A stretch of DNA of 64,000 nt from Anaerolineales bacterium (lineage in GTDB: Bacteria > Chloroflexota > Anaerolineae > 4572-78 > J111). The notes under the pieces are model-generated. The model was given only the letters and a program-made list of their open reading frames with translations. It was not told the DNA's origin and made no database searches. The DNA is taken from contig JACKAU010000004.1 in NCBI GenBank assembly GCA_020634855.1, positions 186,001 through 250,000 on the forward strand. Reading direction: 5' to 3'. Of this stretch, positions 1 through 9,234 are shown piece after piece. The position numbers and the translations under genes were made by a program. Numbering within the stretch: the stretch's first letter is position 1; each line of letters starts with the position of its first letter.

Positions 1-2489
1 GCGAGGGGTTCATCAAAAGTTTCAACAAAGAAACCCACTTCGCCGCCGGTGTAATCTGAGTCACTTACTCGCGAGACGATTTCGTTGTTGATTACGAACT
101 CAAAGTTATCGCCGCTGGCATCAACACGTAGGTTATCAGAAGTGCTGGGGGTGAAACCGAGTGGGGCAAAGCCCTGGAGGGTACTTACCTGGCCTTCATC
201 CAGCACCTCTAGACCATCCGCCGAACTTTTGAGGACGCTCCAAGTGCTTGAGCGCGAGGAAATGGTGAAAGCATAATACTCATTGGCCGAAGTGCGCCGC
301 AACACCAATCCGTAACGAAAATCGCCTTCTTCGGTGGTGGTGTGGTCAACTTGTACGTCTGATTCAACCGTTACATCGGTGAAGTTAGGCGGGCGCGAAA
401 CAGCGGTAAAGTCTTCAGGGTTACTGACCTCTACGTGATAATAATCGGGTGGGTGATAACCAAACAGATAAGTGCCTTCGGCTAGAATAGGCCAGCCGCT
501 GCCGGGATCATCAAAGGTATCTTCAAGATAAATATTTTCCGCCAATTGCGTTTGTTTGCGGACAATATTGACCTCATCCGCAGCACAGCGAATACCGGCC
601 GAAGCTATCATTGTGGGCTGGGTAGGCTCACCTTGCAAACGATAAGCCATATCCTTAAGAAAATCGTTTGATCCTCCTCGCAAGACCTTATAATTTGTGT
701 CAGCCAGGGGGGCATAGGGTTCGTCAACCCACTCCCATACGTTGCCGGCCATATCGAAAACACCAAAGGGGCTTTGGTTGGTTGCCTTCCCGCCAACTTT
801 ATACGTGCCACTCCGGGGCAGTTCGACTGCCCGGAAATTATCACCCCAAGGAAAGAGCCGGCCTTCTGAACCGCGAGCAGCCACTTCCCATTCGGCTTCG
901 GTTGGCAGCCGTTTCTTGGCCCACGCGCAGTAGGCGGCGGCTTCATCCCAGGTTACGCCCATGACCGGAAAACTCTCCTGATCGGCCGGAATGTTGCCGC
1001 CGATCCAACTTTCGGGATGTGTGCCGCCGGTATCGGCCAAAAACTCGGCGTATTGGGCATTGGTCGTTTCATATTGATCCAGCCAAAACGACTCCAGGTC
1101 CACCTGTTGGGCGGCGGCGTGATCTCTATCAGCAGTTAGAACGCCCACTGAGTAGGCATTGCCGGGAATTTGGATCATTCCCACCGATGAGGGTAGGTTC
1201 GGATCGACCGCAGGCCCTTCTTCAGCCACTTGAGCGACTTGGCTGGTGTCCTGAGTCGCTTCCGTACCACTTTCACCGCTGTTTGTTGCAGTTGCCTGGC
1301 CGGTTTCTTCTTGAGAACCATTCGTGACCTGGGCCTGCTCTGCGGTTGGTTGAGAGGTTGTCTCTACCACACCCGGTTCGCCGTCGGACGATGATCCCAG
1401 CGAGAAGGCCAGAAACGCGACCAACCCTATAATCGCCAAAAGTACAACCGCCCCCACCCCAATCAAAATAGGCATTGAACTGCTCGATTTTGTGGCTGAA
1501 ACCGGCGCCACAGGCGCGGGCACAGCTTGCCGGCGAATACTCTCGTCGGTTTTGGCTCGTTCACTCTCGTAATCGGCCATTCTGAAGGAAGCTACTGTTT
1601 TCTTGGCGGCTTCATCCACCTCAGCCGGTTGTACGTTTAGGTTGAGGGTTTTTAAGGCTACGGCCAGTTGGATGGCGCTTTGATAACGTTTGTTTTTGTC
1701 TTTTTCTAACGCTTTTTCAACAATTCTGATCAGGGCTTCGGGAATATCGCTCTGAATTTGGCGAATATCGGGCACCGGCTCGTTGACATGTTTCATTAAA
1801 ACGGCCACCGTCGTGTCGGCGTCGAAAGGTGGCCGGCCGGCAAGCATTTCGTACAGCATCACCCCCAGCGAGTAAACATCGCTGCGCTCATCAGGTCGTT
1901 CGCCTTTAGCCTGTTCCGGCGATAAATACTTGGCTGTGCCGATGATTGCCCCGGTAACCGTATGATCCAATCCATCGAGCATTTTGGCCACGCCAAAATC
2001 GGTCAGAATGGGTTGACCTTGCGGATTGATCATAATATTGGCCGGTTTCAGATCACGGTGAATCATATTCTGCTCGTGTGCGTAGGACACAGCTTCACAG
2101 ACGGCCCCCATAATTCGAACGGTTTCGGCCAGGGGTAACCGTTGATGCTTGGAACTGAGGCTTTTAAGTTGTTCTTTGAGATCTTGGCCCGGTATATACT
2201 CCATAACCATGTAGTAAACGTTATTTTCGTGGTTGAAATCGTAGACCTGAATGATGTTGGGGTGACGCAATCGGGCCACAGCCGCCGCTTCGTGTTCAAA
2301 CCGGCGTAAAAACTGGGGATCATTCGACAAGTGGGGATGAATGACCTTGATAGCAACCGTCCGGCTAAGATTAGGGTCGGCTGCCTTGTAGACAGATGAC
2401 ATACCGCCTTGACCAATAAACGACTCAATCTTATAGCGGTTGCCAATAGTTTGACCAATCCAATCAATTTGTGGGTTTGGTTTGGGCAT
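1..2489 (-). CDS. Ser/Thr protein kinase fused to a formylglycine-generating-enzyme-like domain (C-terminus beyond window)
   Basis: A membrane-anchored signalling kinase; about 829 residues are visible and the C-terminus runs off the window. The start is the ATG at 2489, preceded by GGGAGAGG about six bases upstream. Residues 18-275 form a Hanks-type kinase domain: glycine loop GQGGMSSVY, VAIK lysine near 48, intact HRDLKPAN (about 145-152) and DFG, followed by GTAKYLSPE. A Ser/Ala-rich linker and one membrane span (about 338-363) follow, then a Thr/Gln-rich outer linker. Residues 433-633 are an FGE-sulfatase-type fold (GVTWDEAAAYCAWAKKRLP, LPTEAEWE, GNVWEWV, RGGS). The visible end (from about 653) looks like a concanavalin/laminin-G-like beta domain. 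Kinase inside and sensory or binding domains outside is inferred from topology. The FGE-like part may be a binding module rather than an enzyme. Confidence 0.88.
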   Translation of the reverse strand, partial: MPKPNPQIDWIGQTIGNRYKIESFIGQGGMSSVYKAADPNLSRTVAIKVIHPHLSNDPQFLRRFEHEAAAVARLRHPNIIQVYDFNHENNVYYMVMEYIPGQDLKEQLKSLSSKHQRLPLAETVRIMGAVCEAVSYAHEQNMIHRDLKPANIMINPQGQPILTDFGVAKMLDGLDHTVTGAIIGTAKYLSPEQAKGERPDERSDVYSLGVMLYEMLAGRPPFDADTTVAVLMKHVNEPVPDIRQIQSDIPEALIRIVEKALEKDKNKRYQSAIQLAVALKTLNLNVQPAEVDEAAKKTVASFRMADYESERAKTDESIRRQAVPAPVAPVSATKSSSSMPILIGVGAVVLLAIIGLVAFLAFSLGSSSDGEPGVVETTSQPTAEQAQVTNGSQEETGQATATNSGESGTEATQDTSQVAQVAEEGPAVDPNLPSSVGMIQIPGNAYSVGVLTADRDHAAAQQVDLESFWLDQYETTNAQYAEFLADTGGTHPESWIGGNIPADQESFPVMGVTWDEAAAYCAWAKKRLPTEAEWEVAARGSEGRLFPWGDNFRAVELPRSGTYKVGGKATNQSPFGVFDMAGNVWEWVDEPYAPLADTNYKVLRGGSNDFLKDMAYRLQGEPTQPTMIASAGIRCAADEVNIVRKQTQLAENIYLEDTFDDPGSGWPILAEGTYLFGYHPPDYYHVEVSNPEDFTAVSRPPNFTDVTVESDVQVDHTTTEEGDFRYGLVLRRTSANEYYAFTISSRSSTWSVLKSSADGLEVLDEGQVSTLQGFAPLGFTPSTSDNLRVDASGDNFEFVINNEIVSRVSDSDYTGGEVGFFVETFDEPL

Positions 2490-2661
2490 GGTGACCTCTC
2501 CCTTTAATGAAAAACAGTCGAGTTCTTTTATCAAAAGCCAGTGCGAAAATTTTTGGCCGGGGAAAAATTAAAAAAATTTAAGAAATCATACGAAACAGTG
2601 ATCTTAAAAAGTATAGAAGCAAATGTTAACTACGTCAAGCGTGAAATGAGTCCTAATTGTT

Positions 2662-2691
2662 AAAAAAAGCGGTCAGCCATCAGCTTTTTTT
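2662..2691. terminator. Possible bidirectional terminator after the DUF2103-like gene
   Basis: AAAAAAAGC at 2662-2670 pairs with GCTTTTTTT at 2683-2691 around a 12-base loop. The right arm overlaps the last codons of the minus-strand gene ending at 2680. The stem is mostly A-T, so it is weaker than a classical GC-stem terminator. Confidence 0.4.
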
Positions 2692-2979
2692 CTGTAAACG
2701 ATCGACCAGTTTTTGTAAATCCTGGGCGTTTAAGGACGTAACCACAAAGACTTCCTGCACGTTACCTTTGGAGCGGGCTTGCATTTTGTGCCCGCCGGTG
2801 ATCGGCACGGTGACTTTGATTTTCAACGGTACCGGCCGGCCCTTAACCCGAGCCAATCGGCCCGGCGTAACCGTTTGGATACCCGGCTGCTCGGCCAGCC
2901 GGGTCAAGACCGGCAACAAACCGGGGATGTGGGTTGAGTGGTTGAGGACGAGCCGGCCTGATTTCTGCGAGCTACTCAT
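2680..2979 (-). CDS. Small DUF2103-like protein
   Basis: A 99-residue basic protein opening with SGRLVLNHSTHIPGLLPVL, which resembles the DUF2103 family, described as putative metal-binding proteins. The family assignment is from memory of its signature. His14 and His17, in NHSTH, and a later His (TGGHKMQ) could be ligands. Its ATG at 2979 shares one base with the TAA stop of the upstream acyl-CoA ligase (TAATG), so translation is probably coupled. No function can be derived from the sequence. A link to fatty-acid activation is suggested only by this arrangement. Confidence 0.6.
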   Translation of the reverse strand: MSSSQKSGRLVLNHSTHIPGLLPVLTRLAEQPGIQTVTPGRLARVKGRPVPLKIKVTVPITGGHKMQARSKGNVQEVFVVTSLNAQDLQKLVDRLQKKS

Positions 2980-4742
2980 TAATCGTTGGCTGCTTTCTCT
3001 TTTTCGGCGGGTTTCTCTTCCTCTTCCATTAGCTGCCGGCGCAGAATTTTGCCGACCATTGATTTGGGTAGTTCGTCTCTAAATTCAACATATTTAGGCA
3101 CTTTGTACTTGGCCAGCCCATCACGGCACCAGTCGATCAATTCATCCTCGCTGAGGGTTTCGCCATCTTTGAGGACCACAAAGATTTTGGCCCGCTGATC
3201 GGAACTGTTGAGCGGGACGCCGATAGCAGCGGCCTCTAACACTTTGGGATGCTCGTACAGCCGCTCTTCGATATCGCGCGGATAAACGTTCAACCCACCG
3301 GCGGCCAGTATGACCTCTTTCTGGCGATCAACGATTCGGAAATAGCCGTCTTCGCTCATCTCGGCCACATCGCCGGTATGAAACCAAACCTTACCGTCGG
3401 CGTCAGTACGCAGCGCGTTGGCCGTTTCGGTTGGCATATTCCAATACCCCTTCATAACTTGTGGCCCATGAATGCATAGCTCGCCGGGCTGACCGGGGCC
3501 AAGCGTTTTTGAGCCGGTTTCCAGGTCAACAATTTTAGCCTCGGTATCGGAGATCGGTACGCCAATATGGCCGGTGCGGCCGCCGCGGCCGAGCGGATTC
3601 GCCATCGATACCGGCGACGTTTCACTCAAACCATAGCCTTCAACCAATCTGCCGCCGGTTATCTCTTGAAACTTTTCTTGAACTTCAACGGGCAGAGGGG
3701 CCGCGCCGCTGAGACACAGGTTAATGGAATGTAGATCATATTTTCCGGCTTTAACACCGGGATGGTTGTTAAGAGCGTTGTAAAGGTTTGGTACACCGGG
3801 CAGAATCGTTGGTTTGTGAGTGTTAATGATATTTAAAGTATGTTTGATATTGCGCGGGTCAGGGATAATAATTTGCGTATAACCGTTGAAAATTGAAAGG
3901 TTCATTGAAACCGTCATCGAGTAGCAGTGGATGAGCGGCAAGGTGGTTACCATCACCTCCTGCCCGTCCTCCTTGCTGCAGCCGCTGCCGATCAGCCAAT
4001 TGGTTGATTGAAAGGCATTGGCTACTACATTTCGATGGGTCAACTGCGCGCCTTTGGGGACGCCGGTAGTGCCGCCGGTGTACATTAATACGGCCGTATC
4101 ATCGGGGACAACGGTGACCGGCTGAGGTGAGCCAGGCGCACTTTTGAGAAAATCCTGAAACCAAACGGTATTGGCGTCGCCGGAAATATCGACACGATGG
4201 CCGTCCTGGCGCTCTTTGGAAAGGGTAAAGAGTAGGCTAAGCAAGCCGGGAAAATAGGTTTTGATGTTGGTAACGATGACATGCTCGAGAGCCGTCTTGT
4301 CCCGGATTTCTTTGATATTTTTATAGAGCATGCTGAGAACTACGGCAAATCTTGCGCCGGAGTCATTCAATTGGTGCTCAATTTCGCGGGCCACATACAG
4401 CGGGTTGCACGGCGCTACAATTCCCCCGGCTCGTAGAACACCATAGTAGGCGATGACAAATTGCGGACAGTTGGGCATATAAATAGCCACTCTGTCTCCT
4501 TTTTGTAGCCCCAACTTTTGCAACCCGGCGGCAAATCGATCCACCAATCGATTAAGCCGGGCAAACGTCATGATGGCATGCTGTTCGCCTAAAATCGGCG
4601 CTAAACCACCGAAAATAAGCGCCGTTTTGTCCGGATACGTCTCGGCGGTTTTGCTTAAAAATGAGGCAACCGGATACGGCGGGTAGTCAAGCGATGGCTT
4701 GACGCCCGGATCGTAATGTTGGTGCCAGATGCGTTCTTCCAT
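2979..4742 (-). CDS. fadD: Long-chain fatty acid-CoA ligase
   Basis: A 587-residue AMP-forming acyl-CoA synthetase, of normal length for FadD. Expected motifs appear in order: the AMP-binding loop YTGGTTGVPKGA (about 220-231), LPLIHCYSMT, GYGLSETSP (about 370), WFHTGD (about 460), the hinge region DRQKEVILAAGGLNVYPRDI, and a C-terminal lysine in PKSMVGKILRR. The reaction is fatty acid plus ATP and CoA to acyl-CoA, AMP and PPi, feeding beta-oxidation or lipid synthesis. The ATG at 4742 has AGGA about ten bases upstream. A Glu/Lys-rich tail ends the protein, and the stop overlaps the DUF2103-like gene, forming a two-gene operon. Substrate chain length cannot be read from the sequence. Confidence 0.93.
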   Translation of the reverse strand: MEERIWHQHYDPGVKPSLDYPPYPVASFLSKTAETYPDKTALIFGGLAPILGEQHAIMTFARLNRLVDRFAAGLQKLGLQKGDRVAIYMPNCPQFVIAYYGVLRAGGIVAPCNPLYVAREIEHQLNDSGARFAVVLSMLYKNIKEIRDKTALEHVIVTNIKTYFPGLLSLLFTLSKERQDGHRVDISGDANTVWFQDFLKSAPGSPQPVTVVPDDTAVLMYTGGTTGVPKGAQLTHRNVVANAFQSTNWLIGSGCSKEDGQEVMVTTLPLIHCYSMTVSMNLSIFNGYTQIIIPDPRNIKHTLNIINTHKPTILPGVPNLYNALNNHPGVKAGKYDLHSINLCLSGAAPLPVEVQEKFQEITGGRLVEGYGLSETSPVSMANPLGRGGRTGHIGVPISDTEAKIVDLETGSKTLGPGQPGELCIHGPQVMKGYWNMPTETANALRTDADGKVWFHTGDVAEMSEDGYFRIVDRQKEVILAAGGLNVYPRDIEERLYEHPKVLEAAAIGVPLNSSDQRAKIFVVLKDGETLSEDELIDWCRDGLAKYKVPKYVEFRDELPKSMVGKILRRQLMEEEEKPAEKEKAAND

Positions 4743-4987
4743 AGATCGATTTGTCCTATAAAGTTAATGTGCTGCTTGGAGCAGAAGATGAGGCTCAGTA
4801 GATCTAATTTTGGACAGAAAGGAGCAGCAAAGTTTACTTTGACTGACAAAGCAAAGCGATGTTGCTTCGAAATTTGGATATACTGAAGCTACCTAATGAA
4901 GAGTATACCTGTCCTGTTGGATAGTTGTCAAAACCACCTTAGACGCCGCTTTCAACGCCAATATTTCGCCGAGATTGATTGCCGGCG

Positions 4988-6433
4988 TTAATCTTCTATA
5001 TCTTCAATAGGCACAAAATCACCTTCGGCGAACAGTTCAGTTTGCAGAGGAATAATCCAATCATAGGAGGCCAGGACGGGTTCAGGCGCTTCGGCCAGAT
5101 TATAATCGGGGTCAATTAACAGTTGATAAGGTCGTCCATTCAATGAAGCCCATGCTTCCACCTGAATAATGGGGTCGTGAATGTCATTCGCTTCCAACAC
5201 CTCTCTGAGGCGATGCACATAATAAATGATCATATCGGGTCGAGTCGCCATTTTGCTGAGCTGGCGGTCGTTTAAGTTTTGGCGCGGGTCAAATTCCCAG
5301 GTGGTATTTACAGCCGGATCGGTCACATAAAAGCGAATGTCGCCGCTCTTCCCGCGCAGTTTCATATGCCAAGAAAAGCGATGGCCCTCTTCGTTCCAGC
5401 TAACATTCCCGCCATATAGCCAGTGCCGCAGCGGAATGAGGATTTGGAGCGCCAAATAAATAGTGACGAACCCCACCACCCATGATTTATTAGCCATAGA
5501 CTTGCTGGAGGGCATTTCCGGTACAGCGACCCGACCACGCCGTAGAATGCGCCGTGGCCAGTCGGCCTCGACAAAGAGAATAGTCGAGGCAATCATCACG
5601 TAGGGAAAAATGCCAATCGAGAAAAGCCACTTATTGGTCAGATTAAAAAAGAGCACCCCTAGAAAGCCCAGTAGCCGGGTGCGTTTCCACAACAGTAACA
5701 TTCCAATTGATAGGTCAAACAGCAGACCGCCATAGGCAAAGAAATGCGCGCCCAGTTCGGTGTCGAAAAAGGGGCCGGCGACCGGATAATAAGCCCGGTT
5801 ATGCAGCCAAGTCCGGATCGGTTCGGCCGCCAGCCAATCGGCGTTTAACTTGGCCACGCCGCCGAAAAAATACACCAGAAAAACTTGCGCTCTAAGAATT
5901 AGCAGATGCCAGAAGGGGATGATCTCGGCCCGCAGATTGGGCCGCAGTAGTTGATCAAGCGAGGCCCAACGGTGGGCATCGACAAATATCAGCAGAAAAC
6001 TGATTAAAGAGATGAGATAATAGTGGTTGTTATACTGCGCTTTGTCGATGAGGAAGACATACGTATAAGTCAGAAAGAAGGTTATCGCCGACACCCGGTA
6101 AAAAAAGCCCAGAGCCAACCCCAGGCCGGCCAACCCCATCACGAAAAAGACCAAATACATACCCTGACCGGGCAGCGGAGCTACAAAGGGGAACAACTCG
6201 TACGGAAAATAAAATTTGGGTTCGATGTAATAACGGAAGATGCGGTCGTACTGGTGGTAGCGATAGACTTCCCAGACCATCAACGCCCCGAATAGAATTC
6301 GAAAAACAGCTAAAGATGAGGCGTCGGTTGGCTTGATCAGGGCATTGCCATAAGCCTGAAATTTAGCCGTAATGAACGATATGAGTCGGGTTAAGTCAAC
6401 TGTTTTTTTTAAGGCGTCTTGGTTTATTTCCAT
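4988..6433 (-). CDS. HTTM-domain (vitamin K-dependent carboxylase-like) membrane protein
   Basis: A 481-residue multispanning protein of the HTTM family, related to gamma-glutamyl carboxylase. N-terminal helices include LAVFRILFGALMVWEVYRY and a tract with YNNHYYLISLISFLLI. A conserved stretch reads LVYFFGGVAKLNADWL; in gamma-carboxylases the equivalent lysine is the proposed catalytic base, so an active enzyme is possible. The C-terminal part (about 330-481) is soluble and probably periplasmic. An upstream in-frame TTG at 6466 also exists, but ATG 6433 is preferred. It is divergent from the ATPase gene at 6805. Bacterial HTTM substrates are mostly unknown, and no partner substrate gene is visible. 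Confidence 0.8.
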   Translation of the reverse strand: MEINQDALKKTVDLTRLISFITAKFQAYGNALIKPTDASSLAVFRILFGALMVWEVYRYHQYDRIFRYYIEPKFYFPYELFPFVAPLPGQGMYLVFFVMGLAGLGLALGFFYRVSAITFFLTYTYVFLIDKAQYNNHYYLISLISFLLIFVDAHRWASLDQLLRPNLRAEIIPFWHLLILRAQVFLVYFFGGVAKLNADWLAAEPIRTWLHNRAYYPVAGPFFDTELGAHFFAYGGLLFDLSIGMLLLWKRTRLLGFLGVLFFNLTNKWLFSIGIFPYVMIASTILFVEADWPRRILRRGRVAVPEMPSSKSMANKSWVVGFVTIYLALQILIPLRHWLYGGNVSWNEEGHRFSWHMKLRGKSGDIRFYVTDPAVNTTWEFDPRQNLNDRQLSKMATRPDMIIYYVHRLREVLEANDIHDPIIQVEAWASLNGRPYQLLIDPDYNLAEAPEPVLASYDWIIPLQTELFAEGDFVPIEDIED

Positions 6434-6566
6434 TGCTATAGAACGGGGCGGGCGGCCATGGCCCAAACGTCACTCTATGGTTTAACCCAACTATTGATGG
6501 TTGTTATACACGTTAATCGATAAGTTGGCAAACAAAACTTTGATTGAACTACTCTCTTTTCCGCTC

Positions 6567-6595
6567 TCGACATTTTTTGGGGAGTCGAGTATAAT
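6567..6595 (+). promoter_or_regulatory. Sigma70-type promoter with overlapping inverted repeat
   Basis: TCGACA at 6567-6572 and TATAAT at 6590-6595 are separated by exactly 17 bases, a near-consensus promoter pointing at the ATPase gene 200 bases downstream. An inverted repeat, CTCGAC at 6566-6571 and GTCGAG at 6584-6589, covers the -35 box and abuts the -10 box, which is the position expected of a repressor operator. Confidence 0.55.
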
Positions 6596-6804
6596 GAGGT
6601 CTATAAAGATTAAGATCTGTTTCTACCTTTACAAATTGAAGGCCGCTATTTCGTCCGCAATTCTTAGGACTATTGGGGTATAGAATAGTTGGTAAAGTCA
6701 ATATATGCTTAATTATAAAACCGTCCCGTTAATCTCCATGAGATAACCCACGCTTAAACATACAGACCTAAAAGACCAAAACACATGACTACGGAGGCTT
6801 GACC

Positions 6805-8220
6805 GTGGCGACAACTGGAAGTCTAAAGCAGCTTAGTAACACCGCAACCCTTTCGCGAACACGCTCTTCAACCGATTCCCTGAAACCAGGCACCGGGTCG
6901 CTCAATAGCGCGGGCATGACCGCCCCCACCATTCTTAGATTTGAGGGGATGGCTGAATTGCTTGAGCCGCCGGCTTCGCTCGATGACCTGGATATCAAGC
7001 AAAACATGGTCATCGACATTATGCTCCGGCTAACCTATAATGAAGGTGAAGTCAGCGTCAGCCGCGCCGAAGAAATTATGAAGTTGCCCTACCGCGTGGT
7101 GGATGAGCTACTACAATGGTTGCAGCAAGAGCACATGGTTGAAGTAGCCAAAGCCGTCGGCAGCCTGGGCCGCCGGGGCTACGTTTACACCTTGACCGAT
7201 CTCGGCCGGCAGCGGGCCAAAGAAGCGTTAGACCGCACCCTATATGTGGGGCCGACTCCGGTACCGTTAGAAAAGTATACCCAATCCGTCTTAAACCAGG
7301 CCACCATTCGGCGCTTAACGCGGGGCGAAGTTCAAGACGCCCTCCGCCATCTGATTCTGCCCAAAGATTTTGACCGCAAAATCGGTCCGGCCGTCAACGC
7401 CGGCAGTTCGATCTTTTTGTACGGCCCGCCCGGCAACGGTAAAACGACCATTTCCGAAGCCATCGCCGAACTGTTGGGCAACGGCGAGCCGATCTGGATT
7501 CCCTTTGCCATCACCATTGGCGGGGCAATAATTCAAATTTACGACAGCCTGATTCACAAAATAAACGAAGATGATCGCGGTGCGGCCGATAAACGCTGGG
7601 GTCTGTTCCAACGCCCATCAGTGATGGTTGGCGGTGAGCTGACGATGGAACATTTGGAACTCCGCTACGAACCGACCGCCCGGTTTTACGAAGCGCCGCT
7701 CCAGCTAAAAGCCAACGGCGGTATGTTCCTGATCGATGACTTTGGCCGGCAGATGATATCGCCCTCGGAACTTCTGAACCGCTGGATTGTTCCCCTTGAA
7801 ACCCGCATCGACTTTCTGCGACTCAATTCCGGCCAAACCTTTGAAATTCCTTTTAAACAGTTGTTGGTCTTCAGCACCAACCTCGACCCGGAGGATTTAG
7901 TCGATGGCGCTTTCCTGCGTCGGATCCAAATCAAGGTCGGCGTCTTTGGCCCGGACGAGAAAATGTTCTTTCAAATCTTCTCCAACCAGGCCCAGGCCCT
8001 TGGCTTTCCGGAAGTTGATCGCGACTCATTTCTATACCTGCTCAATGAGTGGTATCGCAAAACCGGCAAACCGCTGCAATCGGTTCACCCGCGCGACGTC
8101 CTCAAAACGGTCAAACTCATCTGCGAGTATGCCGGCGAACCCATTCGCATGAACCCGTCGCTCATCGAAGAAGCCTGCAATGATTACTTTGTCAAGGCCA
8201 AATCCGGCGAAATATTATAA
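6805..8220 (+). CDS. AAA ATPase with N-terminal winged-helix-like region
   Basis: A 471-residue cytosolic ATPase. The GTG at 6805 is chosen because GGAGG lies seven bases upstream; a TTG at 6799 is too close to it. After a Ser/Thr-rich low-complexity start, residues about 60-150 look like a winged helix (SRAEEIMKLPYRVVDELLQWL, then GRRGYVYTLTDLGRQRA). The AAA core has Walker A GPPGNGKTT (about 207-215), Walker B GGMFLIDDFG (about 306-315), sensor 1 LLVFSTNL and an arginine pair in AFLRRIQIK. The architecture is seen in several phyla without firm function. The next gene encodes a coiled-coil protein on the same strand, which could be a substrate or adaptor. The product is likely a remodelling ATPase; the target is unknown. 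Confidence 0.8.
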   Translation: MATTGSLKQLSNTATLSRTRSSTDSLKPGTGSLNSAGMTAPTILRFEGMAELLEPPASLDDLDIKQNMVIDIMLRLTYNEGEVSVSRAEEIMKLPYRVVDELLQWLQQEHMVEVAKAVGSLGRRGYVYTLTDLGRQRAKEALDRTLYVGPTPVPLEKYTQSVLNQATIRRLTRGEVQDALRHLILPKDFDRKIGPAVNAGSSIFLYGPPGNGKTTISEAIAELLGNGEPIWIPFAITIGGAIIQIYDSLIHKINEDDRGAADKRWGLFQRPSVMVGGELTMEHLELRYEPTARFYEAPLQLKANGGMFLIDDFGRQMISPSELLNRWIVPLETRIDFLRLNSGQTFEIPFKQLLVFSTNLDPEDLVDGAFLRRIQIKVGVFGPDEKMFFQIFSNQAQALGFPEVDRDSFLYLLNEWYRKTGKPLQSVHPRDVLKTVKLICEYAGEPIRMNPSLIEEACNDYFVKAKSGEIL

Positions 8221-8353
8221 TGAACTCAGGTGGTTGGTATATGACCTTGGGTTAGGGGGTATGGAGTAGGGATTAAGGGGAAAACCCATACTTCCAATGC
8301 CGTCCTTAATTCCAACCAACTAGCCAACCAACCAACTAACTAACCATCAAACC
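8221..8353. repeat. Low-complexity spacer with CCAAC/CTAAC tetra- and pentamers
   Basis: The gap between the ATPase and the coiled-coil gene is strongly strand-biased. It has a G-rich first half (GGTTAGGGGGTATGGAGTAG, 8249-8268) and a second half made of CCAA and CTAA words (about 8315-8348). No clear ribosome binding site precedes the next ATG, and no terminator was seen. Confidence 0.5.
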
Positions 8354-8890
8354 ATGGACCTACTCAAAAAAGTCGAACTTTTGCTCAACTCCAAAGCCCG
8401 CTCCGTCCTGCCTCGTCGAGGGCGAACCAGTTCGCTCGATGAGCAGGAAGCGGAACTGTTGGCTGAAATTCACCGTGCTTTAGGCGATGTGGAAGCGCAA
8501 GAGCGCCAACTGGCCGAGCGCATCAAAACCGAACTGGCCCAAGCCGACGTCGCCGCTCGCCGTGGCGATCGGGAGCAGCAGCGCGTTCACGAGCGCCGCG
8601 CCGACGAACTGGATCGACATTTGGAGCGAGAGTCGCTGCAAGCTATTAATTTAGAGGAAAAGCTGCAAGCATTAGAAGAAAAACTGGCGCTGGCCCAAGC
8701 CGCTGTGGAAAAAGAAGGCCGCAAAGCCGCCCAAATCGACGCCGAAGCCAGCAAAGTCCTCGCTGAAGGGGGCATCGATGTGACCACCGTTGATAAAGCC
8801 CCGCAAACCACTCCTCAAGAAATCACCCCCGACGATTTCTCCAGCGACCCGCCGGACCTGGCCGCCAAAAAGTCAAGGTTGTCGGAGTAA
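8354..8890 (+). CDS. Coiled-coil protein of unknown function (PspA-like feel)
   Basis: A 178-residue, highly charged, Ala/Glu/Arg-rich protein. Residues about 28-145 form one long heptad-type helix (for example ERRADELDRHLERESLQ). The N-terminus MDLLKKVELLLNSKARSVLP resembles the amphipathic N-terminal helix of PspA/IM30 proteins, but the protein is shorter than PspA (about 220) and no further signature was found. A Pro/Asp-rich acidic tail follows. It lies 133 bases after the AAA ATPase on the same strand, and ATPase plus coiled-coil pairs are often functional partners (as with PspF-PspA). The family is unrecognised and function is not assigned. Confidence 0.65.
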   Translation: MDLLKKVELLLNSKARSVLPRRGRTSSLDEQEAELLAEIHRALGDVEAQERQLAERIKTELAQADVAARRGDREQQRVHERRADELDRHLERESLQAINLEEKLQALEEKLALAQAAVEKEGRKAAQIDAEASKVLAEGGIDVTTVDKAPQTTPQEITPDDFSSDPPDLAAKKSRLSE

Positions 8891-9031
8891 AAGAGACTTT
8901 GAATAGGCAGTTGGGCAGTAAATCTTAGAGACGGTTTTAGCACTCTTCAATGGTCCACAGCTAGGCACAAATGCTCACAGATAACATTACAAAATTTCAG
9001 TCGATCACGATTTCAAGATCTGATGAGAAAT

Positions 9032-9138
9032 AATAGAACGCAGATGACACGGATTTTACGGATTTTTACAGATAAAGCTTGATTTTATTTAAAAAAATCC
9101 GTGTTTATCCGTTTGATCTGTACGATCTGCGTTCTATT
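9032..9138. repeat. Long inverted repeat, MITE- or REP-like
   Basis: AATAGAACGCAGAT at 9032-9045 is perfectly inverted at 9125-9138. The interior also pairs (ACACGGATTTT near 9047 with AAAAATCCGTGT near 9094). The whole 107-base unit could fold into one long imperfect hairpin. It sits between convergent genes (coiled-coil + and MBL -). No ORF is inside. Confidence 0.7.
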
Positions 9139-9234
9139 TACCCACTTTCATGTAAAATTTGTGATCTATTGAATTTAGATAAAAATCTATGCCTATCTGG
9201 GTCAAGCTGTGGACAAGTTTGTAAACACCCACCC

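Noticed and set aside
6799..6804. TTG 6799 as the start of the AAA ATPase
   Set aside because: It lies one base from GGAGG, too close for initiation. GTG 6805 has the normal spacing.
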